Notes: a model not told the origin generated them from the sequence alone. 16,120 nucleotides of DNA from Bacteroidota bacterium (GCA_947457085.1 CANGUS010000009.1:1-16120); one strand, 5' to 3'. Counted from the first letter of the stretch, positions 1-7,366 are shown. Numbers and translations are program-made.

Positions 1-72
1 GAAGCAGGATATTACCCTGTTTTTGAAGAAATAAAAAAATGTTGTGAGGCAATTCTGACACAATACAAATAA
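1..72 (+). CDS. C-terminal 23 residues of an unidentified protein (5' end outside window)
   Basis: Frame 1 is open from the first base and reads EAGYYPVFEEIKKCCEAILTQYK before a TAA at 70-72. The stop overlaps the next start by one base (TAATG), the usual sign of translational coupling, so this gene and the pseudouridine synthase are probably in one operon. Too little is present to name the protein. Confidence 0.6.
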   Translation, partial: EAGYYPVFEEIKKCCEAILTQYK

Positions 73-680
73 TGGAACAAGAAATTCCACATCGATATTT
101 TATTCTCAATAAACCATTTAATATGGTGTCTCAATTTGTGAGTACAGATGAAGTTCCGCTGTTAACCGCCATTGATTTTAATTTTCCTGAAGGTACACAT
201 GCCATCGGAAGATTAGATGCGCACTCCGAAGGGTTATTGATTTTAACGACCAATAAAAAAGTTACTCGATTATTGTTTCAAGGGGAAGTGCCTCACAAAC
301 GAACTTATTTAGTGCAAGTTTTACAACAAATGTCGCAAGAATCTTTGCAAAAAATAAGAGATGGAGTGTCTATTCGTATCAAAGGAAATGTAGATTGGAC
401 AACAACCCCTTGTGAAGCAGAAATTGTAGAAAAGCCTGCCGATTTATTTTTAGTAGAAAATGCCTTGCAAGATTTTATCCCACACACATGGTTAACAATT
501 TCACTTACCGAAGGGAAGTTTCATCAAGTTCGAAAAATGGTATTGGCCCTGCGCCATAAATGCCGAAGATTAATCAGAATGTCTATTGAAGATATTCATC
601 TAGAAGATTTGCAACCTGGCTGTGTAAAAGAAATGAATGAAGTAGACTTTTTTAAAAAATTGAAGATTGATTATCCGTAA
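72..680 (+). CDS. rluE: RluE-like 23S rRNA pseudouridine synthase (RsuA family)
   Basis: A 202-residue enzyme expected to isomerise one uridine of 23S rRNA to pseudouridine in the cytoplasm; E. coli RluE acts on U2457. Seen in the sequence: it starts straight into the catalytic domain (HRYFILNKPFNMVSQF, residues 7-22), so the S4 RNA-binding domain of RsuA/RluB is absent, as in RluE. Motif II GRLDAHSEGLLILTT (46-60) holds the catalytic Asp49, and FHQVRKM (150-156) is the conserved late motif. Length agrees with RluE (about 200-220). The ATG overlaps the previous stop, which fixes the start. The family is secure; the exact uridine target is inferred from the S4-less architecture only. Confidence 0.88.
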   Translation: MEQEIPHRYFILNKPFNMVSQFVSTDEVPLLTAIDFNFPEGTHAIGRLDAHSEGLLILTTNKKVTRLLFQGEVPHKRTYLVQVLQQMSQESLQKIRDGVSIRIKGNVDWTTTPCEAEIVEKPADLFLVENALQDFIPHTWLTISLTEGKFHQVRKMVLALRHKCRRLIRMSIEDIHLEDLQPGCVKEMNEVDFFKKLKIDYP

Positions 681-781
681 TTTTTTGGAGGTCATCGACA
701 TTTTCTATAATCATCCACAACGGCGTTGGCACCATTCAACTAATTATCTTTATTCAACTTCTTAAATTCGATTTTAATCCT

Positions 782-789
782 CATTTTTG
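782..789 (+). promoter_or_regulatory. weak candidate -7 box of queA (CATTTTTG, one mismatch)
   Basis: CATTTTTG differs from the Bacteroidota -7 consensus TAnnTTTG at one base and ends 4 nt before the queA ATG, the same spacing as the exact box before kdsA. The rest of the 113-nt gap 681-793 shows no hairpin or open frame. It is suggestive only because of the parallel with the exact boxes elsewhere in the window. Confidence 0.3.
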
Positions 790-793
790 CCAA

Positions 794-2017
794 ATGTTGC
801 AAAATGTTAAAAATATTTCAATCAACGATTTTACCTATCTGCTGCCAGATGAAAGAATTGCTAAGTATCCCTTAGAAAAAAGGGATGAATCTAAATTGTT
901 AGTTTATCAAAATGAAGTCATTTCGGATTTTAAATTCAATCAAATTTCCTCCATTTTAGATGAAAATGCCTTATTGATTAGCAATGAAACAAAAGTAATT
1001 GCTGCCCGTTTATTGTTTCAAACTTCTTCAGGAGCTAATATTGAAGTCTTTTGTTTAGAGCCTTATTCTCCTGCTGAAATTAATCAAAGTTTACAATCCA
1101 ATACTTCGGTACAATGGATGTGCATGATTGGAAACTCTAAAAAATGGAAGCCCGAAGAGCCTTTAATAATGGCTTGCAATGAGTTTAATTTAATCGTAAA
1201 AAAAGTTGTACCACAACAAAATGGCTGGGTAATTTCGTTTGAATGGGATCAATCATCTAAAACATTTGCAGATATTTTATCGCAAGCAGGACATATTCCA
1301 TTGCCTCCCTATTTAAATAGAACAGATGAGGAAAGCGATAAGGTTCGTTATCAAACCATTTTTGCAAAACACGAAGGTTCGGTTGCAGCACCTACTGCCG
1401 GTTTGCATTTTTCGAATGAAGTTGTAGATGACTTGGCAACAAAAAATATTCATTTTGCTACGGTTACCTTGCATGTGGGTGCAGGTACATTCCTGCCTGT
1501 AAAATCAGATACGTTAGAAGGGCATCATATGCACGAAGAAATTTTTATGGTCACTTTAGATTCTTTACACAAAATCAGAAATAACAATGGACAACGAATT
1601 GTAGTAGGAACTACTTCATTAAGAACAATTGAAAGCCTTTATTGGACTGCCGTTCAATTGCAAGAAAATGCCACATTAAATTTATCAGATTGTCATGTAA
1701 CACAGTGGATGCCGTATGAAAAAACACAAACCATGACGGCCAATGAAGCACTCGATTTATTGATTCATCATGCAGAAAAAAATAATTTAGTGCAAATCAG
1801 TGGAAAGACTAGTTTGCTAATTGCGCCGGGTTATGATATCAAAATGGTCGATGGAATCATTACCAATTTTCATCAACCTAATAGCACGTTGTTGTTATTG
1901 ATATCTGCCATGGTGGGCGATGATTGGAAAAAAATATATGCACATGCTTTGCAAAATAATTATCGCTTTTTAAGTTTTGGTGATAGCTCATTATTGATGA
2001 AAAAAATGAATGCATAA
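794..2017 (+). CDS. queA: QueA-type S-adenosylmethionine:tRNA ribosyltransferase-isomerase, long variant
   Basis: QueA transfers and rearranges the ribosyl moiety of SAM onto preQ1 at position 34 of GUN-anticodon tRNAs, giving epoxyqueuosine. Hallmarks: LPDERIAKYPLEKRDESKLL (17-36), AAPTAGLHF (198-206), HVGAGTFLPV (227-236), GTTSLRTIES (272-281), TNFHQPNSTLLLL (357-369) and YRFLSFGDSSL (390-400). At 407 residues it is about 50 longer than E. coli QueA (356). Most of the excess is an insert: 63 residues (282-344) separate GTTSLRTIES from PGYDIK, where the E. coli enzyme has about 22. As I recall, long forms of this kind occur in Bacteroidota, sometimes beside a standard QueA, so it could be a paralogue with altered substrate. 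The downstream secreted-protein gene follows after 12 nt and is probably cotranscribed. Confidence 0.9.
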   Translation: MLQNVKNISINDFTYLLPDERIAKYPLEKRDESKLLVYQNEVISDFKFNQISSILDENALLISNETKVIAARLLFQTSSGANIEVFCLEPYSPAEINQSLQSNTSVQWMCMIGNSKKWKPEEPLIMACNEFNLIVKKVVPQQNGWVISFEWDQSSKTFADILSQAGHIPLPPYLNRTDEESDKVRYQTIFAKHEGSVAAPTAGLHFSNEVVDDLATKNIHFATVTLHVGAGTFLPVKSDTLEGHHMHEEIFMVTLDSLHKIRNNNGQRIVVGTTSLRTIESLYWTAVQLQENATLNLSDCHVTQWMPYEKTQTMTANEALDLLIHHAEKNNLVQISGKTSLLIAPGYDIKMVDGIITNFHQPNSTLLLLISAMVGDDWKKIYAHALQNNYRFLSFGDSSLLMKKMNA

Positions 2018-2029
2018 AAAATTAAATGA

Positions 2030-2848
2030 ATGAAAAAAATATTCTTCTTCTTTTTAATCGCGATCCCATTTTCGCTTTTCTCGAAAAATTTAATTGAAGG
2101 CATTATCCCGCATCATATTACATACAAAGAGTCGAAAGAAACCCTTTTGCAACTTGTATTGATTGATAGTTTGACCCAAGACACGATAATCAATTCGATT
2201 GAAATTGCTTGCATTAATCAACAAGATTCTTCCATTAAAGAGAAAGTAATTGTGTATGATTATGAAAAAGTCAATCAGCCGGTGGTATTTACCCCCGCTT
2301 TGTATACGTTTAAAAACAGTGGTTGTAAAGTCAGCAATGTTAACATTAAGAAGAATCAATTAAATTGTGTCACCTTATACATTTCAAAAGGGGCTGTATC
2401 CTTTTTATATTCGATGGGTGATACAACACGCGTTGATTTTGAAGCTAAAATGATGTTTCAAAAATACGATCCGCCACATGCTATTTTGCAAGATTGTAAA
2501 AAAAATGGGTATTATCAATCTGGTCAATATTTTATTGAAGTCAATACATTTCCTGTTTCAAAAAAACGACTGAAAGTGGAGGCAGGTAAAAATAATCTAT
2601 TGCTCATTGACAAACCGGGTAAGCTCATCATCCATAAACCAGCAAATATTGCTGCATTTAAAATGTTTGAAAATAAATTTAGAACATGGAGAGAAAATAA
2701 AGAAATAGATTTTAATGCAAAAGCAAATTATGAGCTCACTATTCAACCAGGAAATTATAAATTTACTTGGATTGAAAATAATATTGAAAAGGAATCAATG
2801 ATTGACATTCATGCTGATCAAACTGAGGAACTTTTGTTTAGTAAGTAA
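2030..2848 (+). CDS. secreted beta-rich protein of unknown function with three related modules
   Basis: A 272-residue protein with an N-terminal signal peptide (MKKIFFFFLIAIPFSLFS, cleavage near residue 18) and no further membrane segment, so periplasmic or surface exposed. Three stretches follow the same pattern, a Y-x-F/V strand, an alternating strand, then a short Asn/Gly turn leading to a leucine-rich strand: about 85-126, 161-201 (GQYFIEVNTFP ... VEAGKNNLLLIDKPGKLII) and 234-270 (PGNYKFTW ... IHADQTEELLF). From memory, the middle unit resembles beta-sandwich repeats found in von Willebrand factor A proteins of Bacteroidota, but no VWA domain or MIDAS motif is present here. It lies 12 nt after queA and its stop is only 3 nt from the convergent prfB stop. 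Function unknown. Confidence 0.8.
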   Translation: MKKIFFFFLIAIPFSLFSKNLIEGIIPHHITYKESKETLLQLVLIDSLTQDTIINSIEIACINQQDSSIKEKVIVYDYEKVNQPVVFTPALYTFKNSGCKVSNVNIKKNQLNCVTLYISKGAVSFLYSMGDTTRVDFEAKMMFQKYDPPHAILQDCKKNGYYQSGQYFIEVNTFPVSKKRLKVEAGKNNLLLIDKPGKLIIHKPANIAAFKMFENKFRTWRENKEIDFNAKANYELTIQPGNYKFTWIENNIEKESMIDIHADQTEELLFSK

Positions 2849-2851
2849 ACT

Positions 2852-3937
2852 TTATTGTTCTGTTCCCATTAATAAATAGGCCTTAATAAAACCATCTAAT
2901 TCACCGTCCATTATTGGGCCCACGTTGCCTACTTCGTAATCCGTTCTGTGGTCTTTAATCATTTTGTAAGGATGAAAAACATAGGAGCGAATTTGAGAAC
3001 CCCATTCAATTTTCTTTTTATTGGCATTGGCCTCATCTCGGATGGCATTTCGTTTTTGCAATTCAATTTCATACAATCTACTTCTGAGCATTTGCATGGC
3101 CAATTCTCTATTTCCTAATTGACTTCTGTCTTGCTGACAAACCACTACTATACCAGTAGGAATATGCGTCAGTTGTACTTTGGTTTCTACTTTATTTACA
3201 TTTTGACCACCGGCACCACCACTTCGTGAGGTTTCCATTTTTATATCCGCAGGTAAAATTTCGATGTTAATGGTATCGTCTACCAATGGATATACATTGA
3301 CAGAGGCAAAGCTGGTATGACGACGCGCATTGCTATCAAAAGGCGAAATGCGCACCAATCGATGGACTCCATTTTCGCTCTTCAACAATCCAAAAGCAAA
3401 GCTTCCTTCAATTTGAAATGTACATGTTTTAATGCCAGCACCATCCCCCCATTGCCAATCCACTTCTGAAATATTCCAGCCTTGTTTTTGTGCATACATT
3501 CTATACATACGAGCGAGTATTTCGGCCCAATCCTGACTTTCGGTTCCACCGGCTCCAGCATTGATTTGCAACATTGCTGTTAGCTCATCTTCGGGCTCGT
3601 TCAATGTGGATTTAAATTCTAATTCATCAATTTTTTCAATAGCCAAATCAAAAGCTTGTTTAGCATCCTCTTCAGTGGCTTCGCCCTCTTTCCAAAATTC
3701 AAACATCACCGCAAAATCTTCTACTGCGGCTTCTGTTTTAGTGTATAAATCGGTCCAAAACGAATTGGTTTTTATTTCTTTTAATACGGCAGTAGCTCGT
3801 TTATTATCGTCCCAAAAGCCAGCAGATAAACTCAGTGCTTTGTCATTCTCAATTTTATGGAGTTTTTCATCTAAATTCAAATAATTACGCAACGACTTTA
3901 CTCGTTCACGCATTTCTTTTAATTGTTCAATCGTCAT
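2852..3937 (-). CDS. prfB: peptide chain release factor 2 (RF2), no programmed frameshift
   Basis: RF2 recognises UAA and UGA stop codons in the ribosomal A site and triggers peptide release. The RF2-specific tripeptide SPF is at residues 198-200 and the universally conserved GGQ at 243-245 in SGGAGGQNVNK. Length 361 agrees with the family (E. coli 365). In most bacteria the frame is split near codon 25 by an in-frame UGA in CUUUGAC that needs a +1 shift; here the corresponding place reads TAT TTG AAT (codons 19-21) with no stop, so the protein is made without frameshifting. The ATG is fixed by a promoter box 7 nt upstream. It is convergent with the secreted-protein gene, with only 3 nt between stop codons and no terminator visible between them. 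Confidence 0.97.
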   Translation of the reverse strand: MTIEQLKEMRERVKSLRNYLNLDEKLHKIENDKALSLSAGFWDDNKRATAVLKEIKTNSFWTDLYTKTEAAVEDFAVMFEFWKEGEATEEDAKQAFDLAIEKIDELEFKSTLNEPEDELTAMLQINAGAGGTESQDWAEILARMYRMYAQKQGWNISEVDWQWGDGAGIKTCTFQIEGSFAFGLLKSENGVHRLVRISPFDSNARRHTSFASVNVYPLVDDTINIEILPADIKMETSRSGGAGGQNVNKVETKVQLTHIPTGIVVVCQQDRSQLGNRELAMQMLRSRLYEIELQKRNAIRDEANANKKKIEWGSQIRSYVFHPYKMIKDHRTDYEVGNVGPIMDGELDGFIKAYLLMGTEQ

Positions 3938-3944
3938 AAGAGCG

Positions 3945-3952
3945 CAAATATA
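3945..3952 (-). promoter_or_regulatory. prfB promoter -7 box TATATTTG
   Basis: Read on the minus strand, TATATTTG is an exact match to the Bacteroidota -7 consensus TAnnTTTG. It ends 7 nt before the prfB ATG, so the leader should be only a few nucleotides. No clear TTG -33 element is seen about 20 nt further upstream. Confidence 0.55.
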
Positions 3953-4032
3953 AGCAGAGATGTTTGATGTGAGGTGATCGCATCTTGATTTTGCAATTAA
4001 TCATTTCAGATTTGCCGCTTTTAAAATGGGCA

Positions 4033-4461
4033 CTATTGTCTTTTTCGCATAGTAGGATATCCATCCATTTCTACAATATTCCCTGTCACATAGCCAATTT
4101 TTATCATCCCAGAATCGTCATATAAAGCATTGTCTTTTACAACTCCATTGTTATATTCTGGACTATCATATCCAAGTTGTGAAGTGGCAGACCATCTGTT
4201 ACCGCTAATTGTGATTTTTGCAACGAGTTCCAAACCGCTAATATTTTGTGATCCAGTATACACGCCATCTATGCTTTCAATAATTTTCGGACTCCCTTGT
4301 TGTGTTTTAGAACCGCTGCTAGTATGGTCAGAATAACTATTGTTTGCTGTATTATCTGAATATAAATGACTGCTATCTTCTGAATTATTGGCACAACTAC
4401 TCATTAAAATCGTACTTGTAAATAACATTGCAATTGTGATTAAATATTTATTTTTTTTCAT
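4033..4461 (-). CDS. small lipoprotein of unknown function
   Basis: A 142-residue protein. A basic start (MKKNK), a hydrophobic stretch and the lipobox-like LMSSC place the lipidated cysteine at residue 23, so the mature protein should be membrane-anchored in the envelope. Residues 24-57 form a Ser/Asn/Thr/Asp-rich linker. The rest (about 64-142) is a small beta-rich core with GVYTGSQ, LELVAKITISGNRW and GYPTMRKRQ. I do not recognise a family. It has 245 nt of its own upstream region holding a dispersed repeat (see 4578-4638), and no exact TAnnTTTG box is seen there. It is transcribed in the same direction as prfB, which begins 95 nt downstream, and as the transporter gene upstream. Confidence 0.8.
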   Translation of the reverse strand: MKKNKYLITIAMLFTSTILMSSCANNSEDSSHLYSDNTANNSYSDHTSSGSKTQQGSPKIIESIDGVYTGSQNISGLELVAKITISGNRWSATSQLGYDSPEYNNGVVKDNALYDDSGMIKIGYVTGNIVEMDGYPTMRKRQ

Positions 4462-4577
4462 TGTTTATTTTTTATTAAAGTGGCTATGATTCATACCACA
4501 GCATTTTATACTAATTTATTATTCTACTTCTGGTTTTACAGAAATGAGGAATTTTGGAATATAAAGATAATATTTAA

Positions 4578-4638
4578 ATTTCGATTGGTGTCTCTCTAAT
4601 CGAAATAAACAGTATAGTGAGACGCCAACCTGTAGAAA
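4578..4638 (+). repeat. dispersed repeat copy 1 with two overlapping hairpins
   Basis: The 48 nt at 4591-4638 match 7205-7252 at 43 positions, and its right 35 nt match 7376-7410 at 31 positions, all in the same orientation. Two inverted repeats share sequence: ATTTCGATT (4578-4586) with AATCGAAAT (4598-4606), a perfect 9 bp; and TTGGTGTCTC (4585-4594) with GAGACGCCAA (4619-4628), 10 bp with one G-T pair. They cannot form together. The element lies between the lipoprotein and transporter genes. The family is not recognised. Confidence 0.7.
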
Positions 4639-4706
4639 AAGTAAATTTAACTAGTTTTGTTTCTATTTTGGAGGTGCATCTGTACTTAGTGGTTTTTATT
4701 CACTCG

Positions 4707-5501
4707 TTATTTTGAAAGTTTTAATATTTTAAGTGCTCCTTTGCCAACTATAAAAAATACAATTGTTCCAATAATAAGATCAGGATATTTTGAATTTGTC
4801 CAGTAAACTAGTCCCCCCGCAATAATTACTCCAATGTTTACAATTACGTCATTTGACGTAAAAATCATACTTGCTTGCATGTGGGCCTCCTTGCTTTTAC
4901 TTTTTTGTAGTAAATACAAACAAAGTCCGTTGCCAATAAGTGCTAGCATTGAGATAATAATCATTGTCTGAAATGCTGGAACTGTTTCAATTCCTGTAAA
5001 ACGTTTGATTACTTCAATGAAGCCAAAAATTGCAAGTGTCAACTGAAAATAGCCTGCAGATTTTGCAATATTCTTTTTTTGTGTAATTGTACCACCTACC
5101 GCAAAAAGTGCAAGTCCATATACGATGCTATCGGCAAGCATATCCAAACTGTCTGCCACAAGTCCCATTGAGTTTGCTAGAAAACCTGTCGAGAGCTCAA
5201 TTAAAAAAAAGAAAAAGTTAATGGTTAAAATTTGCCACAAAAGCTTTCGTTCTTGGTTGTTATTGTCTACAAAAGTGTGATTTTCTGCTGAAATACTTTC
5301 TATTAGAGTAGTGTCAAATTTTAGATTGTCCAGTCGCTGAAATATTTGATCAAAGTTACCTGAATGGAAAACAGTCAATTGCCTGTTTGAAATGTCAAAG
5401 CATAGTGATTTGATGTTTGTTAAGTCGGCAAGTTTCATTCGAATCATTTGCTCTTCGGATGGGCAGTCCATTTTTGATATTTTAAATGTCGTTTTCTGCA
5501 T
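4707..5501 (-). CDS. CDF-family cation transporter with N-terminal HMA-like domain
   Basis: A 264-residue inner-membrane protein. Residues 1-70 look like a ferredoxin-fold heavy-metal-associated domain, but the usual CxxC is reduced to one cysteine (MDCPSEEQ, Cys13). Residues 88-257 hold about six membrane helices of the cation diffusion facilitator fold. Helix 2 contains SMGLVADSLDMLADS with Asp117, Asp120 and Asp124; helix 5 contains FTSNDVIVN with Asp218. These fall where the CDF metal site normally sits, although the usual histidines are missing. The protein ends just after helix 6 (KILKLSK), so the cytoplasmic C-terminal dimerisation domain is absent. Expected role: metal or cation efflux driven by proton exchange; substrate unknown. 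As I recall this form is strongly conserved among Bacteroidota, which fits spread by transfer. It is separated by 191 nt from the DUF2490 gene upstream. Confidence 0.82.
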   Translation of the reverse strand: MQKTTFKISKMDCPSEEQMIRMKLADLTNIKSLCFDISNRQLTVFHSGNFDQIFQRLDNLKFDTTLIESISAENHTFVDNNNQERKLLWQILTINFFFFLIELSTGFLANSMGLVADSLDMLADSIVYGLALFAVGGTITQKKNIAKSAGYFQLTLAIFGFIEVIKRFTGIETVPAFQTMIIISMLALIGNGLCLYLLQKSKSKEAHMQASMIFTSNDVIVNIGVIIAGGLVYWTNSKYPDLIIGTIVFFIVGKGALKILKLSK

Positions 5502-5586
5502 AGCTTATCATTTCAGTTAGTTTGTACTGTAATTACTGTTAACATTTCTGTCACAGCTAAAGTGCGCATTGTAAAGTAGCTGAATT

Positions 5587-5594
5587 CAAATTTA
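5587..5594 (-). promoter_or_regulatory. candidate -7 box (TAAATTTG) for the cation transporter gene
   Basis: TAAATTTG on the minus strand matches TAnnTTTG exactly, about 85 nt upstream of the transporter ATG. An 8-T run lies just upstream of it on that strand. No -33 TTG is visible at the usual distance, so the call is tentative. It would give the transporter its own promoter, apart from the DUF2490/MscS pair. Confidence 0.35.
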
Positions 5595-5692
5595 GTACAA
5601 AAAAAAGAAAGCACCCTGATGTATTGGGAGTTAGTCTAGCAATAAAGCTCTTCTGTTGCTAAGCCCTGGTTAGGTTTAGGCATTGTTGCATT

Positions 5693-6415
5693 TTAATTGT
5701 CTTTAAGTTCATATTTTGGTTCTGATTTTGATGACAATTTTCGGAATAGTTCATAATAAAAACCAACTACCAAAAAGGCGCGTCCTGTTTCATCGTTTAT
5801 TTTATAATCAAATTGATGTAAATATCCGATTTGTAAAGTTGTTATTTTGGATGGTTTATGATTAATCGCAAATAATAATCTGTTTCTTTCAAAATATGGT
5901 TCCTTGTCAGTAAAAAACAATTCATTGCTTACACTGATTTGGTATGGTTTGTATTCATTTCGTTCTTTCCCGAATGGGTAAGAAGCACCAAGTCGATAGC
6001 GAAAACGATTGCGATAGCCGTTGCTTGTCCAGCGTAATTCCGCTCTGTATCGTTGTTCTATTTTAATATTTCCAATGGATTGAAATAACACCACCTGAGG
6101 CCAAATTCTAAATTCATTGTTGTTTTTTGGCAAAACAAAATCCCCTCCCTCTCTGTAGGTTTGGTAACTACCTGCTCCTAATGTAAGTTGTACATTTTTT
6201 TGAACTTTATAGTTAATACCACCCTTATATTCATAATAATGAAAGTTGTGGTAAAATTTTAAAGAGCGTAATTGAGCTTCACCAAAAACACTCCAATTTT
6301 CATTGCTGGTGTATTTCAAATTTACAATGTTCCAACTACCAAGGTCATCAATTTGAGCAGATAATGTCTTTATTGACAATAATATACCAACAAAAGTTGT
6401 ATAGAATATCTTCAT
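5693..6415 (-). CDS. DUF2490 family outer-membrane protein
   Basis: A 240-residue protein with a signal peptide (MKIFYTTFVGILLSIKTLSAQ, cleavage after Ala20). The remainder consists of short amphipathic strands rich in aromatic residues, as in a small beta-barrel; recognisable stretches are GSWNIVNLKYTSNENWSVF (25-43), IEQRYRAELRW and FYYELFRKL near the C terminus. This pattern fits DUF2490, a Bacteroidota family without an assigned function. Its ATG directly follows the TAG of the MscS gene (TAGATG), so the two are almost certainly cotranscribed and translationally coupled. The pairing suggests a shared envelope role, perhaps in osmotic or ion handling, but that is inference. Confidence 0.75.
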   Translation of the reverse strand: MKIFYTTFVGILLSIKTLSAQIDDLGSWNIVNLKYTSNENWSVFGEAQLRSLKFYHNFHYYEYKGGINYKVQKNVQLTLGAGSYQTYREGGDFVLPKNNNEFRIWPQVVLFQSIGNIKIEQRYRAELRWTSNGYRNRFRYRLGASYPFGKERNEYKPYQISVSNELFFTDKEPYFERNRLLFAINHKPSKITTLQIGYLHQFDYKINDETGRAFLVVGFYYELFRKLSSKSEPKYELKDN

Positions 6416-6925
6416 CTAAGGTTTATTTTTTTTATTGTCTAATACAGAAAATGATTTTGCGAAAAAATGAGAATTAGGGATTGTAATAATTTCGTTTTCT
6501 ATTGTTTTAATGTGAACAAAAAAGTAATTCATTTCTGTTACTTCTCCTTCATATTGATAGTCTTTGTGTAAAACTTTTACATAGTCTCCTAATTTTACTG
6601 GATGATTAAAAAATATAAGGATGCTTGAAGTGATGTTTGAGAGTAAAGACCATTGAGCAAAGAAACCTATACCTAATACTGTCAAAATTGTGGTTGCGAA
6701 TTTTGCGATTTCATTTTGTCTAAAACCCCAAACTCCTGTAAGTAGTGTAATTGCAGTAATAGTTGTAAATAACTGGATCGCTCTAATCGTCATTTTTCTG
6801 CGTCCTCTTTCAAATTGTGTCTTTTTGAGTGCATTATTTATAACAGATTTTACTATGAAATATACAAGGATATAAATTCCGAAAACGAATAAGGTTTCAA
6901 TTATTTGAATTTTGTATGTTCCCAT
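6416..6925 (-). CDS. short MscS-type mechanosensitive channel
   Basis: A 169-residue inner-membrane protein. Helices lie at about 8-28, 50-66 and 73-106. The third leads into IGFFAQWSLLSNITSS (86-101) and FFNHPVKLGDYVKV (105-118), the pore helix and start of the beta domain of MscS. EGEVTEM (126-132) and ITIPNSHF (147-154) complete the beta domain. The protein stops soon after (VLDNKKNKP), so the C-terminal alpha/beta cage domain of E. coli MscS (286 residues) is missing; short forms of this type are common in Bacteroidota. Expected role: opening under membrane tension to release ions during osmotic downshift. It is the first gene of a two-gene unit with DUF2490. No exact promoter box is seen upstream. 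Confidence 0.82.
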   Translation of the reverse strand: MGTYKIQIIETLFVFGIYILVYFIVKSVINNALKKTQFERGRRKMTIRAIQLFTTITAITLLTGVWGFRQNEIAKFATTILTVLGIGFFAQWSLLSNITSSILIFFNHPVKLGDYVKVLHKDYQYEGEVTEMNYFFVHIKTIENEIITIPNSHFFAKSFSVLDNKKNKP

Positions 6926-7204
6926 ATTTTATGGTTTTAATTTTTTTTCAATTCCAAGATTTTTGTAAAAATAAGATTGAGAAGTGAATTATTTATTCTG
7001 TATTTTTTTTCTTGTCGTCAGTTGAGTTATCGTATAATATACTTTCACTTAATTGTATATGAGCAAGATAAATATAATTTCAAGCATGCGCATTTCATTT
7101 AGATATCCAAATCATCAAAATGGGGTATCCTTTTTAGTAATTGAGTTTTTTAAGTCTATACTTTTGCCCAAAAAGGATGAAAATATTTTAACTATCAGTC
7201 AGTT

Positions 7205-7252
7205 TCTTTCTAATCGAAATAAACAGTTTAGTGAGACAGTAACCTGTAGAAA
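7205..7252 (+). repeat. dispersed repeat copy 2
   Basis: It matches 4591-4638 at 43 of 48 positions, sharing CTAATCGAAATAAACAGT and AACCTGTAGAAA. The long dyad of copy 1 is largely lost: the left arm is altered and the right arm reads GAGACAGTAA instead of GAGACGCCAA. Together with copy 1 it brackets the transporter, DUF2490 and MscS genes as direct repeats. Confidence 0.7.
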
Positions 7253-7329
7253 TTTTATAAATGCATAGCCTTTTGAGAACAAAGGACCTAAGAAGGAAAT
7301 ATTATTTGGAGAGGGCTAAGATAATATAT

Positions 7330-7366
7330 AAAAAAAATCGCAGAGTCGTGAAGCACAGACTCTGCG
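7330..7366 (-). terminator. rho-independent terminator of the coaE/lipoprotein/Bpt-like operon
   Basis: On the minus strand CGCAGAGTC pairs perfectly with GACTCTGCG (9 bp; arms 7358-7366 and 7339-7347). The loop can add three more pairs (GTG/CAC), and the stem is followed after one base by a run of eight T (7330-7337). It lies about 58 nt after the stop of the Bpt-like gene and has no T run on the plus side, so it is one-directional. Confidence 0.85.

Noticed and set aside
3868..3890. A programmed +1 frameshift in prfB
   Set aside because: The whole 361-codon frame is continuous with no UGA at the usual site.
5502..5692. A terminator between DUF2490 and the cation transporter gene
   Set aside because: There is an 8-T run on the minus strand, but the only stems before it (CCC/GGG, TAGCAA/TTGCTA) are too short or too far away.
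7053..7268. 71-codon plus-strand open frame after the MscS gene
   Set aside because: No recognisable domain, and its last third is the dispersed repeat copy 2, which is non-coding in the other copies (their frames are interrupted). No promoter box of the type used here.
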